Source: JANNWF01 sp038205755 (GTDB lineage Bacteria; Pseudomonadota; Gammaproteobacteria; Xanthomonadales; Xanthomonadaceae). From it: a stretch of DNA of 64,000 bases. The stretch spans positions 1-64,000 of the forward strand of contig JBBRBN010000013.1 in the NCBI GenBank assembly GCA_038205755.1. Reading direction: 5' to 3'. Numbering within the stretch: the first letter of the stretch is position 1; every line of letters begins with the position of its first letter. This document shows, piece after piece, positions 8,808-18,093 of the stretch. Both the position numbers and the translations under genes were made by a program. The notes beneath the pieces were generated by a model. It had not been told where the DNA came from and did not search any database. It was given only the letters and a program-made list of their open reading frames with translations.

Positions 8808-9914
8808 GTGCCGGCGCCCGTGCGACTGTTCTCCGCTCTGTTCGAGAATCCAAGCCACTACCCGCTGGGCTACCGGCCCGCGCTCGATGGCCTGCGCGGC
8901 ACCATGACGCTGGGCGTGATGGCCGCGCACGTGAAGGAGAGCTGGTGTCCCGGCTCGTTTGTCTACATGGACACCTTTTTCATCATGAGCGCGTACCTGA
9001 TTACCGCGCTGCTGCTGAAGGGCTGGCGCCGCGACGGCCAGTTCCACTACGCACGCTTCTACTACCGCCGCGCGCTGCGCCTGTTTCCGGCCAACTACGC
9101 GATGCTGCTGCTGTTTGCGCTCGCCGCCTGGCTCCTGTTGGATGACGTTGGAGGTCACCTGAAACAGATCGTGGTGGCGGGTCTGTACGTCTCGAACTGG
9201 ACCCGCGCCTTCGAAGTGCCGATGCCGCAGTTTCTCGGCCACACCTGGTCGCTGTCGATCGAAGAGCAGTACTACCTGCTTTGGCCGCTGCTGCTGTCGG
9301 CGCTGCTCAAGCTGTGTGGTCTGCGTATGCGCACGGTGGCACTGGTCCTCGCTGTTGCCGTCGGATTTGCGCTATGGCGCAGTTGGCTCACCTTCGAGGG
9401 GGTGTCGATTGCGCGGCTCTACAACGGCACCGATACGCGTGCCGACGCGCTGCTGCTGGGCTGTGCGCTGGGAATTGCGCTGGCCCTGCCGCAGGTGCGC
9501 GACGACCCGCGTCTGCAGCGCTGGGCGGCGCGCCTGGCCATGCCCATCGTCATCGCCCTGGTGATCGCCGGCTACACCCTGCAGTGGGAGATGCGCGCGA
9601 TGTATGCCGGCGGCAGCTTCTTCTTCTCGGTGCTCTCGACCCTGCTGGTGGCAGCGCTGGCCTTGCCCCAGATCACCATGGCGCACCGGATCTTCGCGCT
9701 GCCGCCGCTGGTATTTCTAGGCCGCATTTGCTACGGCCTGTACCTGTGGCACTTCCCGATCTACAACGTGCTGCGGTTTGCGTTCGGTATGGAGACCCTT
9801 GGCGTAGCGCTGATCGGGGTGCCGCTCACGTTTGCGTTTGCCATTGCGTCCTACCTTTGGATTGAACGCCCGTTTTTAGCCCTCAAGGACGCGATGCCGG
9901 AGGCCAAGCGGTGA
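8808..9914 (+). CDS. acyltransferase 3 family membrane protein
   Basis: A 368-residue polytopic protein of the OafA/YrhL-type acyltransferase 3 family, which transfers acetyl or other acyl groups to surface sugars. Evidence: YRPALDGLRGTMTLGVMAAH at residues 23-42 with the conserved His, FIMSAYLIT, RFYYRRALRLFPANY near 85, HTWSLSIEEQYYLLWPLLL near 145, and a C-terminal LGRICYGLYLWHFPIYNVLR. About ten hydrophobic segments are visible. The start is GTG at 8808, eleven residues before the first conserved region. Neither O-antigen nor glucan genes adjoin it, so the acceptor is unknown. Confidence 0.88.
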   Translation: MPAPVRLFSALFENPSHYPLGYRPALDGLRGTMTLGVMAAHVKESWCPGSFVYMDTFFIMSAYLITALLLKGWRRDGQFHYARFYYRRALRLFPANYAMLLLFALAAWLLLDDVGGHLKQIVVAGLYVSNWTRAFEVPMPQFLGHTWSLSIEEQYYLLWPLLLSALLKLCGLRMRTVALVLAVAVGFALWRSWLTFEGVSIARLYNGTDTRADALLLGCALGIALALPQVRDDPRLQRWAARLAMPIVIALVIAGYTLQWEMRAMYAGGSFFFSVLSTLLVAALALPQITMAHRIFALPPLVFLGRICYGLYLWHFPIYNVLRFAFGMETLGVALIGVPLTFAFAIASYLWIERPFLALKDAMPEAKR

Positions 9915-9973
9915 TCGGTTGCGTAACGCGCGCATCGACTGTCTGCAATCGTCAGTCGCGGTAGGCTGCTCGC

Positions 9974-12900
9974 ATGGCGCACCTGCCCACCCGCGAAGTC
10001 TCGCCCAAGCAACCCGGCCTGCGCCGTCATGTGCTCAATGCGGACGTTGAGCAGGCGGTCGCCGCGCTGGCGACCCCGCGTTCCGAGGACTCACGGGGTC
10101 AGGCGGAAATCGAGTTGGCCTGGATGCTGCGCCAGCGGGACGGGCAGCGGGCGCTGGCACTGGCAGACGCGGCCGAGGCGCGGCTGCTTGCGCAAGGTGG
10201 CGCCGTGCCGCCAGCGCTGCGGGCGCGCTTGGCGCTGGTCCGCGGCGAGGTGCTCTGGCTGCAGGCCGCGCTCGACGCCGCGCAAGCACAGGTCGCCATT
10301 GCCTGGGAGGCGGCGAGTGAACTGGGCGACGGATACGCGCTCTCGGACGGGCACTGGCTGCTGGCATGGATCGCCGCCGACCGCGGCGATCTGGACGCAC
10401 GCGATACCGAGTTGGCGCTGTCGGTGGACGCTGCCCGCCGCGCTGGCGATGCGCTGCGGGCGGACATCGGGGAAGCCGCGCTGGCACGCTCGTGGGTGTT
10501 TCGCGATCTGAATGCCGCGGTGCAGCGTTGGGGCGCTCGCTATCAGGGCCGGGCGCTCGACATGGATCCTGCGCTGGCGGTGTGGGTAGCCGACTACTGC
10601 GCGCTGGTCGCGAGCAAGTCGCAGCAGATGGGGCCGGCGGTGGCGTACGGCGTGCGCATGCACGAGGCGGCGTTGGCCACCGGTCAACTGACGCGCGCGA
10701 TCACGGCGGCGAGCAACGTCGGATTCGACCTGACCCGGCTCAATGACCTGCAGGGCGCGCTCGAGTGGCTGCAGCAGGCGCTCGATCTTGCCCGTAGCCG
10801 CAGTTGGCCGGGAAGTCTGGGCGTGTGCCTCACCGAGACGGCTGAGACCCTGCGACGACTCGGCCGGCTGGATGCCGCGCAGGCGCTGCTCGATGAGGCG
10901 CTGGTGGTGCTGCGGCCGCTGGGTCGCAGCCGCTGGCAGGCGCTGGCGCTCAACTACCGCGGCGATCTGGAGCTCGACCGCGGCGATCCGGCGGCGGCGT
11001 TGCTGCAGTTCGAGCAGCTGCGGACCCTGGCCGACGCGCTCAACCAGGCCGACCTGCAGGCCATCGCCCGCCGCGGGCAAGCCCACGCGTTGTCGTATCT
11101 GGATCGGCCTGTCGAGGCGTTGCGGGTTGCCAAGGCGGCGCTGGCGCTGGCCCAGCAACAGGGTGACGCATACAACCAGATCTCCGCGCTACGGGTGCTG
11201 GCAGACATTCATGCCCGGCATCCCGATGTGGATGACGATGCGGGCCGCGCCCTGCCGTACCTGCAGCAGGCGCTGCAGATTGCCGGCGCAATCGAAGGTT
11301 TCGCCACGCCGGCCGAGCTGCTGGAAGCGACCGCCCGCGAACTGGCAAAGCGCGGCGACCATGCGGCCGCCTATCAGCTCTGCCAGCAGGCGCTGGCGGC
11401 CCGCGACCGCAGTCACAGCGAGCAGATCAGCCAGCGCGCGGTGGCCATGCAGATCCGCCAGCAAACCGCCCAGGTCCGGGCTGAGGCCGAGCATCACCGG
11501 CAGCTGGCCGCGGCCGAAGCCCGTCGCGCTGAGACGCTGCAGCACACCGGCGCCACGCTGGAGCGTCTGGGGGCCGTCGGTCAGGCCATCACCGCCACGC
11601 TGGAGCTGGATGCGGTGCTGCAGACGCTGCGCCGGCACGCTGGCGAGCTGCTCGATGCGAGCACGCTCGGCATCTACCTGATGGACGCGGACGGCCAGCG
11701 GCTGCGTTCGGCGCTGTTGATCGAGGACGAGTGCGAGCTGGCGCCCGATCTGGTCGACCTGAGCAGCGACCTGCGGCACGCGGCGCGCTGCGCCCGGCAG
11801 GGCGTCGAGATCGCCATCGAACGGGCGGCAGCGGACGCTGATCCCAGTCAGGTGCCCGGTTCGCTCGCCACCCTCAGCGCCCTGTTCGCGCCGCTGTTGA
11901 TCGGCGACCGGTTGCTGGGCGTGATCACGGTGCAATCGTTGCGGCCCGCCGCCTATGGCGAGCGCGAGCGGCTGGTGCTGCGCAGCCTGGCCGCCTACGG
12001 CGCGATTGCTCTGGACAACGCGGCCGCCTATCGGCAGCTGGCGTTGGCGCACCACGAGCTGCAGCTGCTCAGCGAGCTTTCCGGCGCGCTGCAGGCCTGC
12101 CCGGATCTGACTGCCGCCGCTGCCTGCCTGGCGCGTTACGGACCGCAGCTGCTGCCCGACAGCCGCGCCGTGCTGTACACGCAGGATGCATCCGGAGTTT
12201 ATGGAAAGTGCGTCGCCTGGGGCGCTGCCGCTGCTGTCGTGGCGGTCCCTGATGGGGTGCTGATCACCGACTGCGCCGCACTGCAGTTGGGCCAGCCGCA
12301 GTGGTGGCTGCACGGCGGCCCGCTGCAGCAGTGTCAGCACGCGCGTCGGTGGCTGCCGGAGGAGGGGCTGCAGGGGTGCCTGCCGCTGCTCGCTGACGGC
12401 TCCCCCTTCGGATTGCTGCAGGTCGCTCTGGGCACGCCGCCGAGCGGAACGAGCGCCGACCGGCGGCAGCCTCTGGCGCTGGCATTGATCGAGCAATCGG
12501 CGCTCGCACTGGCCAATCTGCGGCTGCGCGACGCCCTGAGTGAACAGGCGCTGCGCGATCCGTTGACCGGTGTTTACAACCGCCGCTATCTGGACGAGAC
12601 CTTGCCGCGGGAGCTGCTGCGCTGCCAACGCGGCGCCACCCGGCTGGCCGTGGCGATGATCGATGTGGACTACTTCAAGCGGATCAACGACAGCTACGGG
12701 CACGCCTTTGGCGACCGCGTGCTGCAGGCCATCGCGGCCACGCTGCTGTCGGTGTTTCGGCGCAGCGATGTGGTCTGCCGCTATGGCGGCGAGGAGTTTC
12801 TGGTCGTGCTGCAGGAGGTCGGGCTGGACGCGGCGGCGCAGCGGGTCGAGGCCCTGCTGCGCGCGGTACGCGGGCTGCATCTTGAATATCAGGGCCAGCC

Positions 12901-13048
12901 GCTGCCGGCCATGAGTGTATCGATTGGCCTCGCGGCCTTTCCGCAGCATGGCGGCGACGCCAGCGGGCTGGTGGCCGCGGCGGACGCCGCGCTGTACCAG
13001 GCCAAGCAGGCCGGCCGCGACCGCATGCAGGTGGCCTCAGCGCCATGA
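9974..13048 (+). CDS. TPR-GAF diguanylate cyclase (GGDEF)
   Basis: A 1024-residue, apparently soluble protein. Residues about 1-480 are alpha-helical Ala/Leu repeats of TPR type, followed by a charged coiled-coil-like linker (470-520), a GAF-like domain (about 540-690), a second degenerate GAF-like region (700-840) and a C-terminal GGDEF domain (860-1020). The active site reads GGEEF at 938-942, with DPLTGVYNRRYLDE and DVDYFKRINDSYGH before it. An RxxD inhibitory site lies at 929-932, so product inhibition by c-di-GMP is likely. It makes c-di-GMP from GTP. The TPR/GAF parts presumably sense protein or small-molecule signals. No phosphodiesterase domain is present. Confidence 0.93.
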   Translation: MAHLPTREVSPKQPGLRRHVLNADVEQAVAALATPRSEDSRGQAEIELAWMLRQRDGQRALALADAAEARLLAQGGAVPPALRARLALVRGEVLWLQAALDAAQAQVAIAWEAASELGDGYALSDGHWLLAWIAADRGDLDARDTELALSVDAARRAGDALRADIGEAALARSWVFRDLNAAVQRWGARYQGRALDMDPALAVWVADYCALVASKSQQMGPAVAYGVRMHEAALATGQLTRAITAASNVGFDLTRLNDLQGALEWLQQALDLARSRSWPGSLGVCLTETAETLRRLGRLDAAQALLDEALVVLRPLGRSRWQALALNYRGDLELDRGDPAAALLQFEQLRTLADALNQADLQAIARRGQAHALSYLDRPVEALRVAKAALALAQQQGDAYNQISALRVLADIHARHPDVDDDAGRALPYLQQALQIAGAIEGFATPAELLEATARELAKRGDHAAAYQLCQQALAARDRSHSEQISQRAVAMQIRQQTAQVRAEAEHHRQLAAAEARRAETLQHTGATLERLGAVGQAITATLELDAVLQTLRRHAGELLDASTLGIYLMDADGQRLRSALLIEDECELAPDLVDLSSDLRHAARCARQGVEIAIERAAADADPSQVPGSLATLSALFAPLLIGDRLLGVITVQSLRPAAYGERERLVLRSLAAYGAIALDNAAAYRQLALAHHELQLLSELSGALQACPDLTAAAACLARYGPQLLPDSRAVLYTQDASGVYGKCVAWGAAAAVVAVPDGVLITDCAALQLGQPQWWLHGGPLQQCQHARRWLPEEGLQGCLPLLADGSPFGLLQVALGTPPSGTSADRRQPLALALIEQSALALANLRLRDALSEQALRDPLTGVYNRRYLDETLPRELLRCQRGATRLAVAMIDVDYFKRINDSYGHAFGDRVLQAIAATLLSVFRRSDVVCRYGGEEFLVVLQEVGLDAAAQRVEALLRAVRGLHLEYQGQPLPAMSVSIGLAAFPQHGGDASGLVAAADAALYQAKQAGRDRMQVASAP

Positions 13049-13078
13049 ACAGGATGCTGCCGCCACGGCTGATCGCGG

Positions 13079-13708
13079 TCAGCGGTCGCTATGCCGCTCG
13101 GCTTCCGCGGCAGACGGGTCAGTGGGAGCAGTTTCGGGGGCACGTCGCGGCAGGCTGACTGACTGCAGCACGCGGGGCCAGGGAAAAAGCGGGCCCGGAT
13201 CGCGCTTGCGGGCAATGATCACACTCGGGTCGTCCGCGGCGGCAATCTGCTGGCGATCCAGATCCTCGTGTCCGGCGATCCATTGCAGTGCCGGCAGGTC
13301 ACGAGTGAGCTGGTTGAGAAGGGTGATCAGCGCGGCGATCTGGGCGTCCGGATAGGGCTCGTTCATGCCCTGGTGATCGCTGTCGAACCAGCGCGGATGG
13401 CGGCCGCTATTGACCAGTTCGATTCCCAGCGTGGTGTGATTGAAGCCGCGCACGTGGTGAGCGACGCGGGTGGCGATGACGTAGCGCAGCACCTGGCCGT
13501 CACGATCAATATAGTAGTGGCCACTGTTGCCGGTTCCGCTGGCCGGGTATTGCACGTGCTCGCCGAACGCGCGCGCGCTGGCCAGGTTGGGGGTCTCGGT
13601 GCAGTGGATGACAATGCCCTCGATCGCGGCGGTTGAGCGCTCATCCAGATGCTGCAGATAGGGCAGCGGGTGATCGATGATTGGCAGCGGCGGCAGGTCA
13701 GGAAACAT
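13079..13708 (-). CDS. N-acetylmuramoyl-L-alanine amidase, AmpD-like
   Basis: A 209-residue Amidase_2 (T7-lysozyme-like) enzyme that cuts the bond between MurNAc and the peptide stem using zinc. IVIHCTETPN (first His ligand) lies near residue 33, GHYYIDRDGQVLRYV near 63, VAHHVRGFNHTTLGIELVN near 82, and the final GHEDLD...RKRDPGPLFPW (His and Asp) near 145-175. No signal peptide is visible, so it is probably a cytoplasmic recycling enzyme like AmpD. The C-terminal 30 residues are Pro/Ala-rich and probably disordered. It converges with the diguanylate cyclase gene; nagZ, another recycling gene, lies at 21 kb. Confidence 0.9.
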   Translation of the reverse strand: MFPDLPPLPIIDHPLPYLQHLDERSTAAIEGIVIHCTETPNLASARAFGEHVQYPASGTGNSGHYYIDRDGQVLRYVIATRVAHHVRGFNHTTLGIELVNSGRHPRWFDSDHQGMNEPYPDAQIAALITLLNQLTRDLPALQWIAGHEDLDRQQIAAADDPSVIIARKRDPGPLFPWPRVLQSVSLPRRAPETAPTDPSAAEAERHSDR

Positions 13709-13752
13709 CGCTGCATGCTAGCATTCGCGCGCTTTTCAACGGTTCTCAGGCC

Positions 13753-14280
13753 ATGGCATTCTCTTCCGGCAGCGCGTTGGCGCGCCTGCTCGCGCAGTTT
13801 CCGCGGGCCGGGCGGGTCGAGTGGATCGGGCTGCGCCCGGCGCGTGATGTGCCAATGCTTGAAGTTGACGCCGCCGAGGCGGTCGCCGGGGCTGGTCTGC
13901 GCGGTGATCGTTATGTCGGCGGCAGCGGCAAGCGCGGCCTCACCCTGATCCAGGCCGAGCATCTGCCGGCGATTGCCGCGCTGTCAGGGAACCCCGAGGT
14001 GAATCCGGCGCTGCTGCGACGCAACCTGGTGGTATCGGGCCTGCCGCTTATCGCGCTCAAGGGCTGCCGTTTCTGGGTCGGCGAGGTGCTGTGTGAAGGC
14101 ACCGGTCCGTGCGATCCGTGCTCGCGGATGGAGGATGCACTCGGGTCCGGTGGCTACAACGCCATGCGCGGACACGGGGGCCTGACGGCGCGCGTTCTGA
14201 GCGGCGGTTGGATACGCACCGGTGATCCGCTGCGCGCCGCGGCCACAGCGGCTGACGCCACATTGGCGGTGGTCGCGTGA
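13753..14280 (+). CDS. MOSC domain protein
   Basis: A 175-residue protein made almost wholly of a MOSC domain, the fold found at the C-terminus of molybdenum-cofactor sulfurases and in mARC/YiiM-like enzymes. Visible marks: VEWIGLRPARD (25-35), GLRGDRYVG (54-62), GKRGLTLIQAEHL, NLVVSGLPLIALKG and the Cys-containing CEGTGPCDPCSRME (near 113-126), then RGHGGLTARVLSGG. Such proteins bind Mo-cofactor and reduce or transfer sulfur groups; the substrate here is unknown. The ATG at 13753 begins just before homology. It is separated by 40 bp from the hydrolase gene and is likely in the same operon. Confidence 0.82.
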   Translation: MAFSSGSALARLLAQFPRAGRVEWIGLRPARDVPMLEVDAAEAVAGAGLRGDRYVGGSGKRGLTLIQAEHLPAIAALSGNPEVNPALLRRNLVVSGLPLIALKGCRFWVGEVLCEGTGPCDPCSRMEDALGSGGYNAMRGHGGLTARVLSGGWIRTGDPLRAAATAADATLAVVA

Positions 14281-14320
14281 GCGTGCAGCGTGATTCTGTG
14301 CGGCGCAACAGGCGCTCACG

Positions 14321-14833
14321 ATGATCGGTCACTGCATCCTCTCGCACGGGCTGGAGAGCGGGCCCGAGGCGACCAAGGTCAGCGCACTGGCGGAAGCGGC
14401 TGAAGGGCTGGGCTGGAGCAGCGAGCGCCCGGACTACCGTGACATCGACGCCACCCGCGATGTTCGCGAAGTGCATACGCGGCTGCTGCGACTGCACGTC
14501 CAGTGCGCGAGCGCAGGGCGGCCGCTGGTGCTGGCCGGATCAAGCATGGGTGCGTTCATTTCGGCGCTGGCGAGCTGCAAAGTCGAGTGCGCGGGATTGT
14601 TTCTGATCGCGCCGCCGGTGGCGCTGCTGGACTTTGGTCGGCAGCTGGAGGCCGCGCGGGTTCCGACCTGCATCATTCACGGCTGGGACGATGAACTGAT
14701 CCCAGCCGTAGACGTGGTGCGCTGGGCGCAGCTGCGTCGCGCCAAGCTGATTCTGGTCAACGACAGTCACCGCCTGACCGGCCACGTCGACTTCTGCGCC
14801 GCCGAGTTCGGTCGCTTCCTGGCCAGTCTGTGA
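14321..14833 (+). CDS. small alpha/beta-hydrolase, YqiA-like
   Basis: A 170-residue alpha/beta-hydrolase of the short YqiA/YcfP type. The oxyanion/strand motif CILSHGLESGP is at residues 5-15, the nucleophile elbow GSSMGAF near 71-77 (Ser), an acidic residue in HGWDDELIP near 125, and the catalytic His in NDSHRLTGHVDF near 147. The cytoplasmic enzyme probably cleaves small esters. Its stop codon overlaps the GTG start of rlmKL (GTGA, 14830-14833), implying coupled translation. The exact substrate is unknown. Confidence 0.8.
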   Translation: MIGHCILSHGLESGPEATKVSALAEAAEGLGWSSERPDYRDIDATRDVREVHTRLLRLHVQCASAGRPLVLAGSSMGAFISALASCKVECAGLFLIAPPVALLDFGRQLEAARVPTCIIHGWDDELIPAVDVVRWAQLRRAKLILVNDSHRLTGHVDFCAAEFGRFLASL

Positions 14834-16974
14834 GTCCGGGCATGGTCCGCGCCTTCGCGCCCTGCGCCAAGGGCCTTGAGTACCTGCTGGTCGATGAGAT
14901 CAAGGCGCTGGGCGCCGAGCAGGCGCGCGAGTCGCTGGCCGGCGTGTATTTCGAGGGCAGCATCGAGACCGTCTATCGCGCGGTGCTGTGGTCGCGGCTG
15001 GCCAGCCGCATTCTGCTGCCGCTGGCCGAATTCGATGCCGCCGACGGCGAGGCGCTCTATGAGGGCGCGGGAACGGTCAACTGGGATGAGCATCTGGCCG
15101 CCTCCGGCACGCTGGCGGTGGATGCGAGCCTGGTCCAGAGCCAGCTGACCCACGACCGCTACGTCGCCCAGCGGGTCAAGGATGCGGTGGTCGATCAGCT
15201 GCGCGCGCGCCACGGCGAGCGGCCCAGCGTTGATACCGTCACCCCCGATGTGCGCATCAACCTCTTCATCCGGCGCGACCGCGCCAGTCTGGCCATTGAT
15301 CTGTCGGGCGGCGGACTGCATCGCCGCGGCTGGCGGATCGGGCAGGGCGGCGCACCGCTCAAGGAGACGCTTGCCTGTGCCGTGCTGCTGCGCGGCGGCT
15401 GGCCGGCGATCGCCGAGGCCGGCGGCGCCCTGCTTGATCCCATGTGCGGATCCGGCACGCTCCTGATCGAAGGCGCACGCATGGCCGCCGATGTCGCCCC
15501 CGGCAGCGGTCGCCGCCACGACGGTCTTCGCGGCTGGCGTGGCTGCGACAGCGCCCTCTGGCAGCGGCTGCAGGCGGAGGCCAGCGCGCGCGCCGGCGCT
15601 GGGCTGGAGCGGCTGGCCGCAGTGCACTTTGGTTCCGACGTGGATTCCGAAGCAGTGGCCACCGCGCGCAGCAACATCGAGGCTGCCGGACTTTCCGGCT
15701 TGATCCATGTCGATCACGCCGATGTAAGCCAGCTGCGCCGTCCGCCGGGCGCCGAGCGCGGGCTGGTCGTCTGCAATCCTCCGTATGACGAGCGGATGGC
15801 AGCCGACCCCGAGCTTTACCGACGTCTTGGCGCAGCCTTGCGACGGGAGCTGCCCGGCTGGCGCAGCGCGGTCCTGACCGCCGATGAGGGATTGGGTCGG
15901 GCGATTGGCCTGCATCCGGACAAGCGCTATGTGCTGTTCAACGGCGCCCTGCGCTGCACGCTGCTTTGTGCCGACATCCGGGCCGTCGAGACGCGCATCG
16001 AACGACCAGCGGAGCCGCTCAGCCCCGGTGCGCAAATGGTCGCCAACCGGCTGCGCAAGAATCTGCGCGGCCTGAAGGCGTGGCGCAGCCGCGAACAGAT
16101 CGACTGCTATCGCGTCTACGACGCCGACCTTCCCGAGTATGCCGCGGCCATCGACGTCTACACCGAGGCCGACGCCGAGCGGCGGGTCTGGCTGCACGTG
16201 CAGGAGTACCAGGCGCCGGCCGAGATTCCGCCCGAGGACAGCCGCCGCCGGCTTGGCGATCTGGTTCGGGCTGCGGCAGATGCGCTGGCAGTGCCGCGTG
16301 AGCGCGTCGCGACCAAGACCCGCGTGCGCGGCAAGGGTGGCAGCAAGTACGGTGTGATTGAGCGGCGTGGCGAGACGCTCACGGTGCTGGAGGGCGGTCT
16401 TCGTTTTGAGGTCAATCTGTTTGACTATCTGGACACCGGACTGTTTCTCGATCACCGCCCCAGTCGGCTGCGGCTGCGCGAGCTCAGCGCCGGGCGCGAC
16501 GTGCTGAACCTGTTCTGCTACACCGGCGCCGCCAGCGTGCACGCCGCCGCTGGCAGAGCCCGCAGCACGACCAGCGTTGACCTGTCGGCCACCTATCTTC
16601 AGTGGGCCAGCCGAAACCTGGCGCTGAACGGCTTCGCTGGCGCGGATCACCGGCTGGTGCAGGCCGACGTGATCGCCTGGCTGGCCGCCGAGCGCAGCCG
16701 CTACGACCTGATCTTCTGTGATCCGCCGACGTTCTCAAACTCGGCGCGCGCTGACGACTTCGACGTCCAACGTGACCACGTTGCGCTGCTGCAGGCCTGC
16801 CTGGCGCGTCTGCGTCCAGGTGGCACCCTCCTGTTTTCGACCAACGCCAGGCGCTTCCGGCTGGACCTTGAGGCGTTCTCGGGGACCGAAATCGTCGACA
16901 CCCAGCGCGACCGCCTGCCGCCGGATTTTGCCCGCAACCCGCGGATCCACCAGTGCTGGGAGCTGCACGGCTGA
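14830..16974 (+). CDS. rlmL: bifunctional 23S rRNA methyltransferase RlmKL
   Basis: A 714-residue two-enzyme protein that methylates 23S rRNA at G2445 (N2, N-terminal half) and G2069 (N7, C-terminal half) in E. coli. Order: THUMP domain (about 40-155), RlmL methyltransferase with DPMCGSGTLLIEGA near 200 and the catalytic NPPY near 315, then the RlmK half with NLFCYTGAASVHAA near 560 and CDPPTFSNSARADDFDVQRDH near 635. The length fits the family (about 700). The start is GTG at 14830, coupled to the hydrolase gene. Both halves appear intact. Confidence 0.95.
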   Translation: MSPGMVRAFAPCAKGLEYLLVDEIKALGAEQARESLAGVYFEGSIETVYRAVLWSRLASRILLPLAEFDAADGEALYEGAGTVNWDEHLAASGTLAVDASLVQSQLTHDRYVAQRVKDAVVDQLRARHGERPSVDTVTPDVRINLFIRRDRASLAIDLSGGGLHRRGWRIGQGGAPLKETLACAVLLRGGWPAIAEAGGALLDPMCGSGTLLIEGARMAADVAPGSGRRHDGLRGWRGCDSALWQRLQAEASARAGAGLERLAAVHFGSDVDSEAVATARSNIEAAGLSGLIHVDHADVSQLRRPPGAERGLVVCNPPYDERMAADPELYRRLGAALRRELPGWRSAVLTADEGLGRAIGLHPDKRYVLFNGALRCTLLCADIRAVETRIERPAEPLSPGAQMVANRLRKNLRGLKAWRSREQIDCYRVYDADLPEYAAAIDVYTEADAERRVWLHVQEYQAPAEIPPEDSRRRLGDLVRAAADALAVPRERVATKTRVRGKGGSKYGVIERRGETLTVLEGGLRFEVNLFDYLDTGLFLDHRPSRLRLRELSAGRDVLNLFCYTGAASVHAAAGRARSTTSVDLSATYLQWASRNLALNGFAGADHRLVQADVIAWLAAERSRYDLIFCDPPTFSNSARADDFDVQRDHVALLQACLARLRPGGTLLFSTNARRFRLDLEAFSGTEIVDTQRDRLPPDFARNPRIHQCWELHG

Positions 16975-17025
16975 CCCGGATCGGCCGCCGTGATTCTCTG
17001 ACGCATGCTTGACCATAATCCAGCC

Positions 17026-17871
17026 ATGCGATTCGCCGTCACCGTCATCAGCCCGCTGGACTATTCCCACAGCCAGGCGTTCACCGACGTCGCGCTGGCG
17101 CTGCACGGATCACTGCAGGATCTGGGGCACGATTCGCTGCTGTCGACCCGGCTCGACAACCGCGGTCGCCGACATCTGATCTTCGGTGCCAACCTGCTGC
17201 CGCGCTATCCCATGCCCGTGCCGCCTGATGCGGTGGTGATCAACCTCGAGCAGGTCAGCGCAGACAGCGTGTGGATGACGCCTGCCTATGTCGAGATCCT
17301 GCGGCGCTGCACAGTGTGGGACTACAGCGGCGCAAACATTGCACGTCTGGGCAGGCTTGGCGTACAGGCTGCGCTGTTGCCAATCGGCTATCACCCGCAG
17401 CTGAGCCGGATCACGCTGGGTCCCTCGCCCGACATCGACGTGCTGTTTTACGGCAGCGTCAGCGACCGCCGACGCACGCTGCTGCTGGCGCTGGATGACG
17501 CCGGTGTGCGCCTGCACGTCGCCTTCAACGTATACGGTCGTGAGCGCGATGCACTCATTGCGCGCAGCAAGCTGGTGCTGAATCTGCACCACTACTCGGC
17601 GCAGGTGTTCGAACTGGCGCGGGTGTCGTACCTGCTCGCCAACCGGGTCTGCGTGGTGTCGGAGCGCGGCCAGGATGACGCGCTTGAGCAACCGTTCGAG
17701 TCGGCCGTGAAGTTCGCGACGTACGACGGGCTGGTCGCCGCCTGCCTCGCCTTGCTGGCCGACCCGGCGGCGCGTCTGGCTCTGGCGCAGCGGGGCTTCG
17801 AATACTTTTCGGGCTGCAATTCTGCATCGGCACTGGCGCAGCGGCTGGCTGAGCTGCCGACCGAACGGTAG
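17026..17871 (+). CDS. glycosyltransferase-like protein
   Basis: A 281-residue protein lacking a signal peptide. It starts with MRFAVTVISPLDYSHSQAF and has a Rossmann-like pattern, followed by a region resembling CgeB/spore-protein-type or group-1 glycosyltransferases (IDVLFYGSVSDRRRTLLLALDDAGV near residue 145, then SKLVLNLHHYSAQVFELARVSYLLANRVCVVSE near 180-215). The ATG at 17026 was chosen over one at 17005 because the hydrophobic first strand follows immediately. Donor and acceptor are unknown. A 14-bp tandem array begins ten bases after its stop. Confidence 0.65.
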   Translation: MRFAVTVISPLDYSHSQAFTDVALALHGSLQDLGHDSLLSTRLDNRGRRHLIFGANLLPRYPMPVPPDAVVINLEQVSADSVWMTPAYVEILRRCTVWDYSGANIARLGRLGVQAALLPIGYHPQLSRITLGPSPDIDVLFYGSVSDRRRTLLLALDDAGVRLHVAFNVYGRERDALIARSKLVLNLHHYSAQVFELARVSYLLANRVCVVSERGQDDALEQPFESAVKFATYDGLVAACLALLADPAARLALAQRGFEYFSGCNSASALAQRLAELPTER

Positions 17872-17880
17872 ATGCTCACG

Positions 17881-18026
17881 GAAGCTTTGGTAAAGCGGAG
17901 TTGGTAAACCGGAGTTGGTAGAGCGGAGTTGGTAAAGCGAAGTTGGTAGAGCGGAGTTGGTAGAGCGGAGTTCGTGAAGCGGAGTTCGTAAAGCGGAGTT
18001 CGTGAAGCGGAGTTGGTAGAGCGGAG
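17881..18026 (+). repeat. 14-bp tandem repeat array (about 10 units)
   Basis: Units of GCGGAGTTGGTAAA or close variants (TAGA, TCGTGAA) run head to tail from 17895, with an imperfect first unit at 17881. The last unit runs into a GCGGAGCTTGCTCCGC hairpin. Units differ at a few fixed positions, mainly TTGG/TTCG and AAA/AGA/GAA. The period is not a multiple of three, so the array is not evidently coding. It lies between the glycosyltransferase-like gene and repeat copy B. Confidence 0.9.
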
Positions 18027-18093
18027 CTTGCTCCGCTGCAGCCTGCAGCGCTGCGGAATCCTTGCAGGCGCAGCCGAGCAAGCTCGGCACTTG
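18021..18093 (+). repeat. GC-rich hairpin cluster next to repeat B
   Basis: Three short inverted repeats occur in tandem: GCGGAGC-TT-GCTCCGC at the start, a GCAGC/GCTGC stem in the middle, and GCCGAGC-AA-GCTCGGC at the end. A similar arrangement (GAGCGGAGCTTGCT... and GCCGAGCACGCTCGGC) is found at 42330-42530, so this is a second dispersed structured repeat type. It could act as a terminator-like RNA structure or a REP-like site; nothing decides this. Confidence 0.65.

Noticed and set aside
14767..16650. Long open frame antisense to rlmKL
   Set aside because: It mirrors the codon pattern of a highly conserved gene on the other strand; the translation is low-complexity and without family features.
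17881..18026. Possible CRISPR array
   Set aside because: Units are 14 bp and contiguous without spacers, and no cas genes are present.
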